DNA from: Celoporthe dispersa | Taxonomy: Eukaryota > Ascomycota > Sordariomycetes > Diaporthales > Cryphonectriaceae | NCBI GenBank assembly: GCA_016584495.1 | Contig: WAID01000007.1 | Location: forward strand, 1,288,001-1,352,000 | Length of the DNA stretch: 64,000 nt | Reading direction: 5' to 3' | In this document: one piece after another, positions 22,501 through 33,627 of the stretch | How the letters are laid out: each line of letters opens with the position of its first letter | Position numbering within the stretch: the first letter of the stretch is position 1 | Program-made: the position numbers and the translations under genes | Notes under the pieces: model-generated | Databases searched by the model: none | What the model was told of the DNA's origin: nothing | What the model saw: only the letters and a program-made list of their open reading frames with translations

Positions 22501-23733
22501 GCACAGTTCTTCGCATGCCAGCCATGCCCTATCAGCTCGGCGATCCGGAAGTCGACATCGGGCAGCTTGTTCACCAACTCGTCGGTCCTGTCCCTGAATT
22601 GTGCAAAGCAGTCCGAGATCTTGCTGACGAACGCATCACAGTCCTGGCCGTCGGGACATGTGAACAGTCTCAGTCGGCTCTGGATACTGCGATGCAGATT
22701 CTCATACACCGGTCCAAGGCTGTTGAGCACACGAAGCTCGACATCGAGGGCGTTCTCGTCGAAATGCTGGCAGCCGCTGTCCGGTACCCCGTCAAAACCA
22801 TGGCAGTTTACATGGTCGAGGTCGAAAGCACTCTTCTTCTGGTCGAGTACGTCCTGAACGGACCTGTACGCCTGCCACAGCAGATCCTCGCTCAGGCCGA
22901 GGTTGAGGGGCGAGGGCTGCCTGCTGTCCACCTTTAGTCTTCGTGTGACCTCGGGTCGGTACCGCCGTGCCGGGTTGTTGTTCTCGAGGGTGAGCTCCAG
23001 CGAGTATCCGGGCACGAACTCCCACGCCTGCGAGCACTCTATAGAGGGTCCTCGCGGGATGCACCTGAGGTCTAGTGGGCCTGTGAGGGAAGGCTTGAAA
23101 GTCTCTGGCTCGTCAGGGAGGAGAGTGCCCGTCGTGCGCAGGCTCGTCTGACCATTGAAACCCCTCGTCGTGGCGTCTCAGAAATAGGCCGACGATGCTG
23201 TGGGTCGAGCGCGCCACGCCCGCAGCTGAGGCGCTGGTGAGAGCATGCTTCTGGTAAGACTGGAACACCCTCTCAGCCCAGGTGCCAGAGTGACCCCTCC
23301 GCTGGATGCTGAAGGTCAGCTCGAAGCGTGGTGATCTTGGTCCCCTGTGGAGGCACTGTGTGGGGTTGAGGGCGTCCGAGTCCCGGCGGGTGATGAGCTC
23401 TTCACTGCAGTGCTTGATCCTCCGCAGCAGGCCCCGACAGACCCGATCCGTGGGAACCAATGACTGTGAGCTGTAGTAGGTTCTGTTGTAGACAGACCTG
23501 ACGGCAGGGTCGTGAAATTCGATGTGGACATGCACGGCAAGTGGCGCATCCCAAGCGATGCCGCCCTTTTCTTCCTGGACGGGTGACAGCATCGCACTCG
23601 TGTCTGGTCTCATGTCGAGCACGCTGGACTGGATGAACAAGTTGCCAATATCGACCTCGTCGACGTAGTGAAACTGCGGACCCAAGGTCTGAGGGAGCGA
23701 GTCCGCACCACGATGAGGGATATCCCGAGCCAT
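19577..23733 (-). CDS. Large uncharacterised fungal protein with possible C-terminal tail anchor (two apparent indels)
   Basis: Not a family I recognise. The N-terminal part (from MARDIPHRGADSLPQ) is globular-looking and runs about 200 codons from 23733. The frame then changes near 23116-23118, where removing one G (C on this strand) joins it to PDEPETFKPSLTGPLDLRC and WEFVPGYSLELTLENNNP. A helical region (about residues 260-470) is followed by about 700 residues of low-complexity, Ser/Pro/Asp-rich, probably disordered sequence. A G6 run at 19891-19896 causes a second shift; with five Gs the end is a Lys-rich segment and a hydrophobic stretch, FPAAMMLAAGLAIASSVVG, five residues before the stop. 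Corrected length is 1,384 residues. The tail would fit a tail-anchored membrane protein, but that depends on the correction. No function is claimed. Confidence 0.65.
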
Positions 23734-26700
23734 CTTGGATAGAAGAATGTTGACGCCTTACCAGCGCCAGGTGGATGGATGGTTGATTCTGGCAGAGCTT
23801 TCTGAAACGCCTTCGCCCCTCCTTTTCTCTCTCTCTGTGTGTGTGTGTGTTCAGACGAGCTATGGTCCCGTGCTGGGGCCCAGATTCATGCGACTATCCG
23901 CCGCGGCAACACGGTATGCCAAAAAGGAGGGAGGGTGGGACAAGGTCCAGGTCGGGTACCCAGGTCGACGACGAGCCACACATGGACGGTGACTAAGATG
24001 AACCGGAAACCTCCATTTGCTCAAGGAGCGAGTGAGAGGAGGAGCAAGGGATGAAACAGTGAATGGACGCACTCGCACAAATGAGGGTGCGAGGACGAAG
24101 AGGGCGGACGCAATTGGACTGATGAGCGGGCGGTTAAAAAGTACGTATTGGGGGAGGGGTTGGTGTAAGTCTGCTAAGTAAACAATACCCAAATCAAGTA
24201 ATCGATATGGTTGGGCGGGTGGTGGTCGGCTTAGACCAAGACAGGTCAGGTCGGGTTGTCCAGGCGAGAGCAGGTAGGCAGCCCGGGAACAACATCAAGA
24301 GAAAAATAAAAAAAGAAATCGAAAAAATAAGGACGTGACTGGAACGGAACGAAGAGAAAAAGGACGACTGAGGCATAATGTAAGGCCTCGGCCAGGCTTT
24401 CTTTTTTTTTTTTTTTTGTGCCTCACCTTCAGCAAGCTGTCCAGAGCTCCCCCGGCTATGCTTTCCACTTCACCTGCAGCAACCTCCTCCACCATCCTCT
24501 TTTCCTTGCTCCCACCCTGCGCCTCATAGGATCGACCTGGGGAACACCATACGTGGGGCCATCCAGGCGTTCGGGACAGGTCGGAAAGGCGAAAACTGGA
24601 GCTATAGGAGCCCCGTTCTCGTGTGGAAAAAGGACCCATCACGAGAAGGGGGGGCGGAGGTGAGAAAATAAAAAAAAAGGTGGGATGACGGACGGCCCGC
24701 GCAGAAGCCATCCCGCGGCCTGTCGGAGGGCGCATCGTGGCATGACACGCACCAATCTAAGTTCTTGGACCGATCTTGCTTCGGCCCTCACGACAGGGGA
24801 AGACAAGAAAAAACCAACCAAAAAACAGGGAAGCCCAAGCAGGCAGATAAGCCGGCGAGAGAGAGACAGAGGGCTGAGGGGACTGCGTGCTGCTTCAGGC
24901 CCGGAGCTCTCTCTTCCTCGTCGCCCACCGGCCACGTTGCTCACCTTGAAGTCCACAATTCTTTTCAAATCCGGCCTCTCTCCTTCGACAACCGTCTCTG
25001 CTGGCTCCAGCGACCTGCGTCACGGTGGGGAGGGGAGAACCGCTGCTGCAGGCACTGACTGTTCTCGACCTGGGCGTGTGCGAGCGTGCCAGATAAGCTC
25101 CACCTCGGTTCGCGCTGCAGATGCCAGCGAGGACGCCGTGCGCCGTGTCGCCGTGGCAGTGGCAGAGGAGAGCCTTCTGCCTTGCATGTTGCATGTGCAG
25201 GTGCAGGGGGCCTGGGAGCTGGGAGCTGGGCTGGCACGCATAGTCTCGGGTCTTGACAACGACTCCAGGCGCCTACCTGCGGTACCTGGCTCGCCTGGGT
25301 ACTATGCAGATGGTACTTCTCCCCTCCTGAGACATATACACACACACACACACACGGCTTGTTGGCCGGGAGAGCTGATCTTCGCGCGCCCCAACGTTGC
25401 TCGACCAACTGGACAGACCGTCTGGCACCCTGGCATGCCTGACAGCCTACATACGCGCCGTTATTCTGCAGTGCGTCCAAGGCCACTCAACTGGACGCGA
25501 GCGGGTTGGTTTGCTGGCACTGCCGTTCCAGACCCGACCAGCCAGCTGTCCGCTGGTCTCAACCCATCTGCTCCTCTCCCTTGCGACGACCATCAATGGA
25601 TGGCTTTCTTCGGCCTCGTCGTCTCTTAGCAGCGGGGGAGGAAGGAGGAGGGGTCCTCACCACTGGCCGGGAATCTGGGGGCGGGTCTCAGGAATTCGCC
25701 AAGGGCCCCCGAGCCTGTAAAACTCACACCACTTGGGATTGCTTTGGGCTGACCTGCTCAGGGCCGGTTGCCATTCCTAGCCCCGGTGGAGTGATCACCA
25801 TCTCGCGATCAAGAATTGGGAATCTCGGGGTGCCGGAAAAGAAAATACCCTCATCTCAGGGCTCTTGTTCTTCTTTATTTTACTTTATTACTATTTTTAT
25901 TAGTGTTCTCTCGGCTCATTCGCCCATTCATCCCAATTGTCAGGCCATCGCCATATTTTTGGTTTTTGTTTTCTCCCCCCCTTCTTCCTTGGCTCCTCCT
26001 AGCTGATGCAGGTCATCTTCTAGGCCCTCTCAGATCGGGGGCAAGATCGCATAAGGGAAAGTGAAGATGGGACGATTCGGCGGCTAACCGCAGCGTCACA
26101 TGCAATGATCGGCTCCAGCTGCCTATGCTTTATGTTTTCGGAGGACGCATCCTGTCGTGCTGAGAAGAAAAGAAATCAAATCCGCCGAAATAAAGCAAAG
26201 AAAAAAAGTCATGGCTAGTCCTTGGTCAGCGCTTCTGGCTTGCGCCCTTGGTCTGTGCCGGGCCCGTTGTGCGCCTGGCTGATCATCTGACGACTGGGCG
26301 TAGAGTTGCCTCTGATTTGTGGTACGACGTGATATTACTACATGTAAGCCTCCTCCTGCCGAGAAACGTCAGGCTCACGAAGTAAAATTTGTATGTAGTC
26401 TAGCAGTATTTGCCCCGATTTACACCAGTCTGGTTGCTAGGGCGATCGAGAGGGTCTTGCACTCATGAAATGAACCCGATGGCCCTTCCGGGCACGTTGG
26501 CGTGGTTGCGACGCAGTAGATGAGAGCTTGACCATTGCTTTCTCAAACCGTCAATGTGAACGCGTAATAATTATTATGCTTTTGTTCAAGTGTTGGCTTT
26601 CAGAACGTCTTCCGACTCAACCCCTCCCTACTTTCCTAGGTCGGTATCAGCTGCGTGTGCAGAGTTAGAAATCACAACCACAGCCTATTCCATTCCAAGA

Positions 26701-26989
26701 CCATCAGTTCAAGTAAAGTATGAACTCCTTCTATTGTCCTGATCATCTTTGATCAGACGAACCGGAGTCGAGACATTTCTCACTAGATCACGCCGATCTT
26801 CGTGGGGAACCTAGACAGAAACTCAGGCATCATCATGTATATACATACACTGCGCCTCGATGGCGTGCTGCGAAGTTGCCTTGCTCCCGACGAGACGTAA
26901 GACGATGAGTGCATCACATCACGATCCTAAGATCGTGGCCACTACACCAGCGAGGATGTTGGCATAGAGCATACCATGTCCAGGGCGAC
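23734..26989. other. 3.3 kb intergenic region
   Basis: Lies between the starts and stops of two reverse-strand genes. It holds a TG tract near 23833, a T15 run near 24403, a CA tract near 25336 and several AT-richer stretches. A long open frame at 24685-25629 has no family features and was not accepted. I see no RNA gene. Confidence 0.5.
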
Positions 26990-29312
26990 TCAGAAACTTG
27001 GCTCGGTTGTTGACTGCTGCGCATCGCTCCATGCAATCACGCGCGGATGGGCCGCGACCTTCCGAGGGTCGAAGCCGAGCACCTGGAGCCCGCTCAAGGC
27101 GGCGGCGCGAGACAGCGCAACGTAGCTCTGGCCTGGTGAAGTGATCAGCAAATCAGATGTTGGCTGAGCCAGACATTTTTGACGGGCCAGGAAGGGTCGG
27201 GCGGGGCTTGCCTTTCTCAAAGACCTTGTTGAGGTCGACTTTTACGCGCTGGATGGTCTGGCCCTGGGCCTTGTGGATGGATATTGCCCAGGCCAAGACG
27301 AGAGGAATCTGATCCACTCGTGATGAGCGCCTTGTCAGCCGCGAGATATTCTCGGAGAGGTGTCTCACTCACCTGCACACGCCTCGCGAGCAGGTTGCCA
27401 TCCGAGTCTTCAGCTCGGAACTCCTCTCGGCCCACCAGCAATCTCTCCGGCCCCCTGAACGTCTCAAACTCAACAAGAGGCAACAGCTCCTCGTCGTCAT
27501 TCCTGTTATTGTTGTTCTTTTTCCTCTGCGACACAGCAGCCGGGTCCCCAGAGAATCTCACCACCCTCCCCACCGTCCCATTCACAAGCGTCTCGCTGAT
27601 GTTCTTGACTAGCATGACCTGCGCCCCCTCTTCACCTCCAGCACCGCCACGGCCGTCATGCTGTCCAGCAGCCTCCGCCGCTTCTCCGGCATCGCCTGGC
27701 CCGTGTCTCGGGCCGTGAACCTGAACACGGGCCCGGCCAGGTGCGCCATGCGCGCGGTGTTGGCGCGGTCCACCTCGGCGCGCAGCGGGAAGAGCTCGGT
27801 GGGCTGGAGCTCGCCGTCGGCCTGGGACAGGGGGCGGGCGAGGGACTGGAGGGTTTCTGCGGCGGTGGGGGTGATTTCGCCTCTGCGCATGGCGTTCAGG
27901 AGGGTGATGAAGTCTAGGTGTGGTTGTTGTTTAGCGAGGCAACGCTCACACAGGTTTGATCTTGGCTTTCAGAAAAGAGATGCCATGAAGGAGTCATTCT
28001 GGCCAGTAGGAACGACTGAATTCGGGCGAACATGGTGCAAAAGTCATTGATGATGATGATGATGATGATGAAGAGGATGACTTACCGCTGTCCTTCTGGC
28101 GGAAGACCTGGGTGAGGGTTACGGTCCTCTCGATGCACTGTTTCCACGCCGCGCTCTGAAAGGCAAAACAGACCTCTCTCCCGGCCTGTGTGACTGGAGG
28201 AAGCTGGAAGAAGTCGCCCGTGACGACGAGCTAGTATTGATCCGCAAACGCACCACTCAGCCGCCAGTCATCCTGGGTATGAAGAAGAAGGGCTCATGGC
28301 AGATGGCCGAGATCGTCACCACACCACTCACCTGGATGCCGCCAAATGGCTCCGCTGTCTTGCGCAGCTCCGTCGCAAGAGCAGCCAAGGTGTCAAACAA
28401 CTGTCCGTCCACCATTGACACTGGATTCGGGAAGACGTCAGACCTAGCTCAAGGCTGCAGAGATCACCCACGGGCGGATAGGCCTCGACGCTCGACCTTA
28501 CTTACCTTCATCAATAACAAGCACCCTCACAGCCTTCCAGCGCCGGTGCGCCGGCCTACACGTCTTGATGAAGCTGATCAGCTTGCCGATATCGTGCACA
28601 CCAGGCGTGACGGCGCCCCAGGCATGGATAGTAGTCCCTGTTTCCCCTCGGATAACGTAGATGATGAGCCCACCATGTGCTGGCGAAAGTACAGATGCCA
28701 ATCTTTGCGACATGCCGCCAGAGAACGACACACGGACATACCTCCGATGTTCTGCGCCGCGATCCCAGTGCTCGCGCACACGGCTAGGCACGCTGACTTC
28801 CTAGCATACTTGTTCCTGAGTGCGCATACGATAGCCCTCAGGAGCAGCGATTTGCCTGTGCCTGTGAAAACACACCCACCCAAAAGTCAAAACCTTTCTT
28901 TCTTTTTTTTTTGGGGGGGGAGGGGGGTCCCCACAGAAGCAGAAGAAGGGGCACACCAAAACGCACCAGCGGAGCCGGTAAAGAAGACACTCCTGCCCTC
29001 GTCCACGACCATCTTCAGGACCGCCCTTTGCTCGTGGCTGAGCGAGGGCTCCGAGGCTGCGTCACGGTGATTTTTCTGACCATCCAGCACTTTTCCTCTG
29101 GTCACCAGTGAGGAGGAGGAGGAGGAGATCATGTCGTTGGGAGCAGCCCCGGTGGTGGCCTGGCCGGGTGGTGGGCCGGACCGCGCCTCGTCTGGCAGGG
29201 GGGTTCGTCGTCTCGGCGCAAAGAACGCGTCCAGGCGAGGCTGTTTTGTTAGTTCTCTGTGGTTGGCTCCAAGGTGTGTCGACGACGCCTTGCGCTTGGT
29301 TGATGTGGACAT
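26990..29312 (-). CDS. PIF1: PIF1-family 5'-3' DNA helicase (one missing base)
   Basis: PIF1 helicases unwind DNA in a 5'-3' direction and act at replication forks, G-quadruplexes, telomeres and in mitochondria. Eight exons on the reverse strand: 29312-28967, 28861-28742, 28637-28506, 28420-28332, 28230-28086, 27913-27373, 27308-27212, 27132-26990. Splicing assembles every helicase motif: GSAGTGKSLLLRAI (Walker A, across the first junction), TGIAAQNIGGTTIHAW, VLVIDEVSMVDGQLFD (motif II), VTGDFFQLPPV (III), ISIHKAQGQTI (V), SYVALSRA (VI). At 27624-27628 one base is missing; restoring it gives KRGAQVMLVKN and 537 residues. The last intron is GC-AG. An exact PIP box (QPRLDAFF) sits at residues 24-31. 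It is shorter than yeast Pif1 (859) because the N-terminal extension is short. Confidence 0.92.
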
Positions 29313-30324
29313 GTTTGCCTGCAGAGGGCCACAGAGGGGGCTTCCCTACAGTGGAAAGCAGGACGCCCAGGCCACAGAGGAGGTTGGAAAGGTCGTGTCC
29401 ACGAGCGTGTCGTCTCAACATCTGAGAGTGGGGCCATAGCACAAGGGTTAGGGTGTCCACTCCCAGGGAGGAAGTGGAAAAAAGAAGACAAGAATTTAGG
29501 ACAGGAAATACGAGAGACATGGGAGAAGGAGAGAAGGAGAGAAAGAGAGACAAAAAAAAGAGGTGCTGGAGGCCGCAGGCAGGCATACAGCAAAAGGCCG
29601 AAACACAAGTCTACAAAGAAATAAGGATGAGGCCAATGTATGTTCCCGAGACGCCAGGGTACAGTAATCTCGCCTTCATGCAACTCTCCTGGCCATACTG
29701 CAGAGACTCTCTCTCTCTCTCTCTCTCTCTCTCCCCTTCTCCCTCCTCACGAGGCCTCAGAGCACACACACAACGTGGGGGCTGTGGAGGAGCGAGACAG
29801 TGTTGGGTCGTCCCATGCATTCTTCCAATGGGCAAAGGTCCCAGATACCTGGTATTTTCCTCCAGAAATGGAAATTTGTGGTTCGGAGTCTTGTCCGCCC
29901 TGCCTAAGCGCCGGCCCCCCTCCCCGTCCCCTGACACGCTGTTGGTGATGGCTTGGTGGATGCCCGCAGAATCCTGTACCCAATGCAGCATGTGCTTTTA
30001 TATGACCTATTCCGCAGCCTGCACCGCCCATCTCAAGTCAGAAGGGAAAGAAAGAGAGAGAGAGAGAGAAAAATAATGCAGCTCCGAGAGGGGTTGTCCG
30101 TAAGTGCGTAGCATGTGATGCCTTCGCCTCCTCCGCCCTCCCCCTCTCCAGGTCGTAAGTAGTAGTAGTAAATCTCCACAAGGCAGGCCGAAGAGCTCTG
30201 GGATTTAAGCTGTCGTTTTCCTCTCCTCTGTAGCCCTCTGGTCTGTCCTCCTGATTCTCTTCACTCACACCTCCTTGCCCCCCCTCCTGCACCACAAACA
30301 CACAAGACCAGAACAACCCCAACC
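29313..30324. other. Divergent promoter region
   Basis: Lies between the PIF1 start (reverse) and the next gene (forward). It contains a CT tract at about 29706-29734 and a GA tract at about 30053-30069. No gene seen. Confidence 0.6.
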
Positions 30325-30878
30325 ATGTCACACCACCGAAAAGCAGAGCGTCTCAGCCTCAACGCCACCAAGACCAAAGGCAAGGCCAAGAAGAAGGCCG
30401 TCGTCAATGCCTGGGAGATTTATATCATCGACGACACCCTCGAGGCGAACTGGGAGCGGTTCCTCCACGACCTGGGCCTGGGCGACTTCAAGAGCAAGAC
30501 GCAGTGCAAGAAGGTGAGAGCGACTCTTGTGCTCCCCCCAGCAGATCCTCATCTCAGGAGACCAGGACATTGTTCTTCGATATCGAACGCTGACCTGCCC
30601 CCCGCCCCCCCTTTGGCAAATGTGTAAAACAGGCCCTCAAGAACGTCTGGGTTAATATCCATGATTTTCTGGCCGCCGTGAAGCAGCGCAACGCTGCAGC
30701 CGAGATGATCGCCGACGACCACGCGCGCGAGGCTGCATTGGCGAAGCCTGTGGTTGTGGACTTCTTCAGGTCCCAGCGGGCGCTGGCGGAGTACACGGTG
30801 CGAACCAAGAGGGTCTTCCCGCGCAAGCATATCGGGGACGGGAGTCCTCTCAAGTTGCTGCTGGCGAACATCCTGTAA
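30325..30878 (+). CDS. Small conserved-looking protein of unknown function, 144 residues
   Basis: Exons 30325-30513 and 30633-30878 join in phase at KTQCKK/ALKNVWVNIHDF. The basic N-terminus (MSHHRKAERLSLNATKTKGK, then AKKKAV) precedes a helical segment beginning WEIYIIDDTLEANWERFLHD. The second exon reads like a helical domain with WVNIHDFLAAVKQ and a basic segment YTVRTKRVFPRKHI. Composition and codon use are those of a real ascomycete gene, and the intron has a GTGAGA donor and CAG acceptor. I do not recognise the family. It has no signal peptide or membrane span; the lysine-rich start could direct it to the nucleus. The frame is intact. Confidence 0.75.
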
Positions 30879-30977
30879 TTCTTGAAAGGGGCAGGGCGAG
30901 GTGGAGATGCCTGTCAGGTGTCGAACGGTGCTTGGAGACATTAGAGACTGTGTTGTTGGGGGAAACGGAGGAGAGAA

Positions 30978-30989
30978 GGGGGGGGGGGG
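30978..30989. repeat. G12 homopolymer
   Basis: Twelve consecutive Gs in the 3' flank of the small gene; the exact length is doubtful given homopolymer errors elsewhere in the window. Confidence 0.7.
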
Positions 30990-31167
30990 CGAGTTCTCGG
31001 CTAGGTGAAGGGCGCAATGATGAGATGGAGAGATAGAAGGGTGTCCTCGTGATTTTCGTAGAACTGAATTAGAATTTTTTTCCCCTTCCTCTCCTTTTTA
31101 TGACGGCCGCGCGCTCTGCTACTTAACAGCAAGTGACAAGAGATGACCGCACGCTACCCTCCATCTC

Positions 31168-33003
31168 TTAAGGCCTGATCTCCCATAACCGGACCTTGCC
31201 AACATCATTGCCCACCGAGAGCATCATCTCCGCCTCCCTCCCGCTTCCAAACGCCACAGCCGTCACGCGCCCCAGCGGCGTCTGCTCCGTCGGCCAGTTC
31301 CTGTACACCGTGCAGCTCGGCAGGTGCACAAGCTTGAGCGCGTCCTTCTTGTGCTGGCTAGCGAACGCGAGCAGCTGGCCGTCGCGGCTGAAGGTCGCTG
31401 CGGTGATGGGCGTCGTGAGCTGCTCGCAGCGGCGGGAGGGCTCGGGCTGCGCCTTGATCTCGAGACTGCCGTCACCGCTGGTCTTTTCGACAAGGTCGTT
31501 CCGGTCGTAGATATTCAGCACACCACTGCTCGAGCCCATGGCCACCCAGCGGTCCGCTCCCAGGCCCTCCGGCCCGCCTTTCCCGCCCAGAGCCATCACC
31601 GTCCCGCCCACAGACCCCTCATCCCTCCAGAGTCCGATGGTCCGCCTTGTCGCCAGCGACCACTCTGCAACCTGGCCATCACGTCCCAGAATCGTTATCC
31701 CTTCCCCATCACTCCACCAGGAAAAATCCGCTATGCCGCCCCTGCTGTCGAGCCTCGCCTGGGCGACCCACTGCATGCTGCTGACGGATACAATGTTCAG
31801 CATGCCACCGCCCTTGCGGCTCGTGGCGATGAGCGCCATGTGCCGCCCGTCAGGCGCGAGCCGGAAGCGCTCCATGGTGCGCTGCTCGTGCTGGTGGCCC
31901 TGGACCTTGGTGACCTTCTTGACCAGGCCGGTAGACAGGTTCCAGCTGTGGAAGAAGCGCCGCCGCCCGGCAAAGATGATCTCCTCGCCGTTCGGGTGCA
32001 GGAAGGCGGACCGCCGAACAGGTACGGACTTGACCTGCACCGAGGTGAGCTGCGGGTTGGGCGTCGGGTGCGCGCCGGGGCTGACGTGGTGCAGGTACAG
32101 GATGGACGCGGTAGAGCTGGAGAGGAGCACGGGGTGTTGAGGGTGGAAGCACAGCGACTCCACGGGCCCGCGGTGGGTGTCGGGGATGTCGCGCGTGCGC
32201 TGGATATCGAGGACCTCTGGGCGGAGCTTGCGCTTCTTGCGGCGCCCGCCGCTGGCACCGAGGGCGTTGGCGTCGCGGAGGAATCGCTCCAGCGGCAGGG
32301 CGGACATGTCGTCGTCGTCGTCGTCACCACTGAGCTCCGAGCCGCTGCCGGATTCGGAAGCGGACGAGGCAGCCGAGGACCGTCTCCTCCGCTTCTTCTT
32401 GCCGTCTGCAGCTGCTTCCCTGGCCCATGCCGGGAGTGGGTTGAGCCGGAGGTACTGCTGCCGCAGCCGTCTGGTGTACTCGGCCCCACTGACAAGGTCG
32501 TCTGCCTCCGTCTCGCGCAGCTTGCGCAGCTGCCTCACACCCGCGAGCGACACGGTCAGCCTCTCGTCGTCGCTGTCCGCCCACGCTGCTTGAGGACCAG
32601 TCTTCTTCTTCTCCGCCTCCTCGTCGCGTGAGACAGGAGCCACTGCAAGCTGCGCCCCGCCAGCACCCCCCGTGCCAACGTCCAGCATAAACAAGGCGGA
32701 GTCGTCGAGGTCCTCCAGGCTGGGCCCTCCCGTGACTGCAAGATCGCCATCGTCGAGTCGCAGGCCCCTCAGCGCATCCTCCTCATCCGATTCTGTAGCC
32801 TCCTTGAACAGGTTGGCGCGGAAACCGGCCTTGTTGCCGAGCACCAGCCGCTCGAGCTCCTCCTCATCCGAGTCCTTCTCGTCGACGTCCATGCGACCGG
32901 CGCCTCTCGCCTGTGCATGCTCTTCACTTTCTGATGCTGAAAAGTGATCACTTTCTTCTAATGAAGTGTCGTCTGGCACTGGCTTTTGAGCTTTTCGCGA
33001 CAT
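31168..33003 (-). CDS. UTP18: U3 snoRNP protein UTP18 (WD40)
   Basis: UTP18 is a WD40 component of the small-subunit processome needed for 18S rRNA maturation in the nucleolus. This is a single-exon gene of 611 residues, about the size of yeast Utp18 (594). The N-terminal third is acidic and Ser-rich (DEKDSDEEELERLVLGNK, later SGSELSGDDDDDDMSALP). It holds the family segment RLRQQYLRLNPLPAWA. The C-terminal half forms WD repeats: HRGPVESLCFHPQHPVLLSS, FAGRRRFFHSWNL, ERFRLAPDGRHMALIA, SGVLNIYDRNDLV and VGNDVGKVRLWEIRP at the very end. The start ATG is followed by SRKAQKPVPDD and precedes any acidic cluster. The frame is intact. Confidence 0.92.
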   Translation of the reverse strand: MSRKAQKPVPDDTSLEESDHFSASESEEHAQARGAGRMDVDEKDSDEEELERLVLGNKAGFRANLFKEATESDEEDALRGLRLDDGDLAVTGGPSLEDLDDSALFMLDVGTGGAGGAQLAVAPVSRDEEAEKKKTGPQAAWADSDDERLTVSLAGVRQLRKLRETEADDLVSGAEYTRRLRQQYLRLNPLPAWAREAAADGKKKRRRRSSAASSASESGSGSELSGDDDDDDMSALPLERFLRDANALGASGGRRKKRKLRPEVLDIQRTRDIPDTHRGPVESLCFHPQHPVLLSSSTASILYLHHVSPGAHPTPNPQLTSVQVKSVPVRRSAFLHPNGEEIIFAGRRRFFHSWNLSTGLVKKVTKVQGHQHEQRTMERFRLAPDGRHMALIATSRKGGGMLNIVSVSSMQWVAQARLDSRGGIADFSWWSDGEGITILGRDGQVAEWSLATRRTIGLWRDEGSVGGTVMALGGKGGPEGLGADRWVAMGSSSGVLNIYDRNDLVEKTSGDGSLEIKAQPEPSRRCEQLTTPITAATFSRDGQLLAFASQHKKDALKLVHLPSCTVYRNWPTEQTPLGRVTAVAFGSGREAEMMLSVGNDVGKVRLWEIRP

Positions 33004-33553
33004 TGTGGAGATCGAATGTCTTTGGTGCTGCTACCAGGAGGCAGAGAGAAGTTTGGTAGGGCGGGCAGGTCGAAGAGAATTGCCATGAGATTTTTCAGGG
33101 TTCAGAAATTTTAGACCTGGTCGCGCCTACACTACACAGCAGCCTTGCAGTAGTGGAGAAAGTCTAGGGAGTGCGCTATTGGTTTGGTGGGGGGTTGGCG
33201 GCCCCATATTTATTTACTGAGTGAGATGCTAGCACAGCCGCGCCTTTCGAGACTCTACGATTTGGCTCCGCTCGCCTTTTTCTATTAAGCCTCTTCACAC
33301 CTCCCGTCGGGTATCCTAAATTTCTAAAGTAAGCTTGCATATCATCTTGAGCGTGGCGAGTTGATCTCAAACATGCTCTCACGATCACCAGCCACTGAAG
33401 ACTGCAGGATAAAGATCCGAGCGAATCGAACTTTTGAGTATTAAAAAATCCTGCTGGGCTTACTATCAAAATCTCGACCCCATCTCAACCCCATCATAAC
33501 CGTCGTACATGATTCAAGATGACCACCGGGTATCACTCACCCATTCAAACACG

Positions 33554-33585
<32 letters not shown>

Positions 33586-33627
33586 AACATAGGTTTAGAT
33601 ATAGAACGAACGGGCAGACTCAACAGG
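33004..33627. other. Intergenic region with alternating purine-pyrimidine tract
   Basis: No gene seen. It contains a CG/CA alternating tract (listed separately) and, at about 33180-33470, a stretch of lower GC whose reverse strand encodes a 97-codon open frame without family features. Confidence 0.55.
33549..33586. repeat. (CG)n/(CA)n alternating tract
   Basis: ACGCACGCGCGCGC followed by about ten CA units: an uninterrupted alternating purine-pyrimidine run. Confidence 0.85.

Noticed and set aside
24685..25629. Forward open frame of 314 codons
   Set aside because: No family motif, composition follows repeats such as the CA tract, no introns or convincing start context. It lies in the long upstream region of a reverse-strand gene.
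29448..29453. TTAGGG telomere-like hexamer
   Set aside because: Single copy inside an intergenic region; no array.
33176..33469. Reverse frame of 97 codons, possible repeat relic
   Set aside because: No similarity that I can name and no second copy in the window; noted only as part of the intergenic region.
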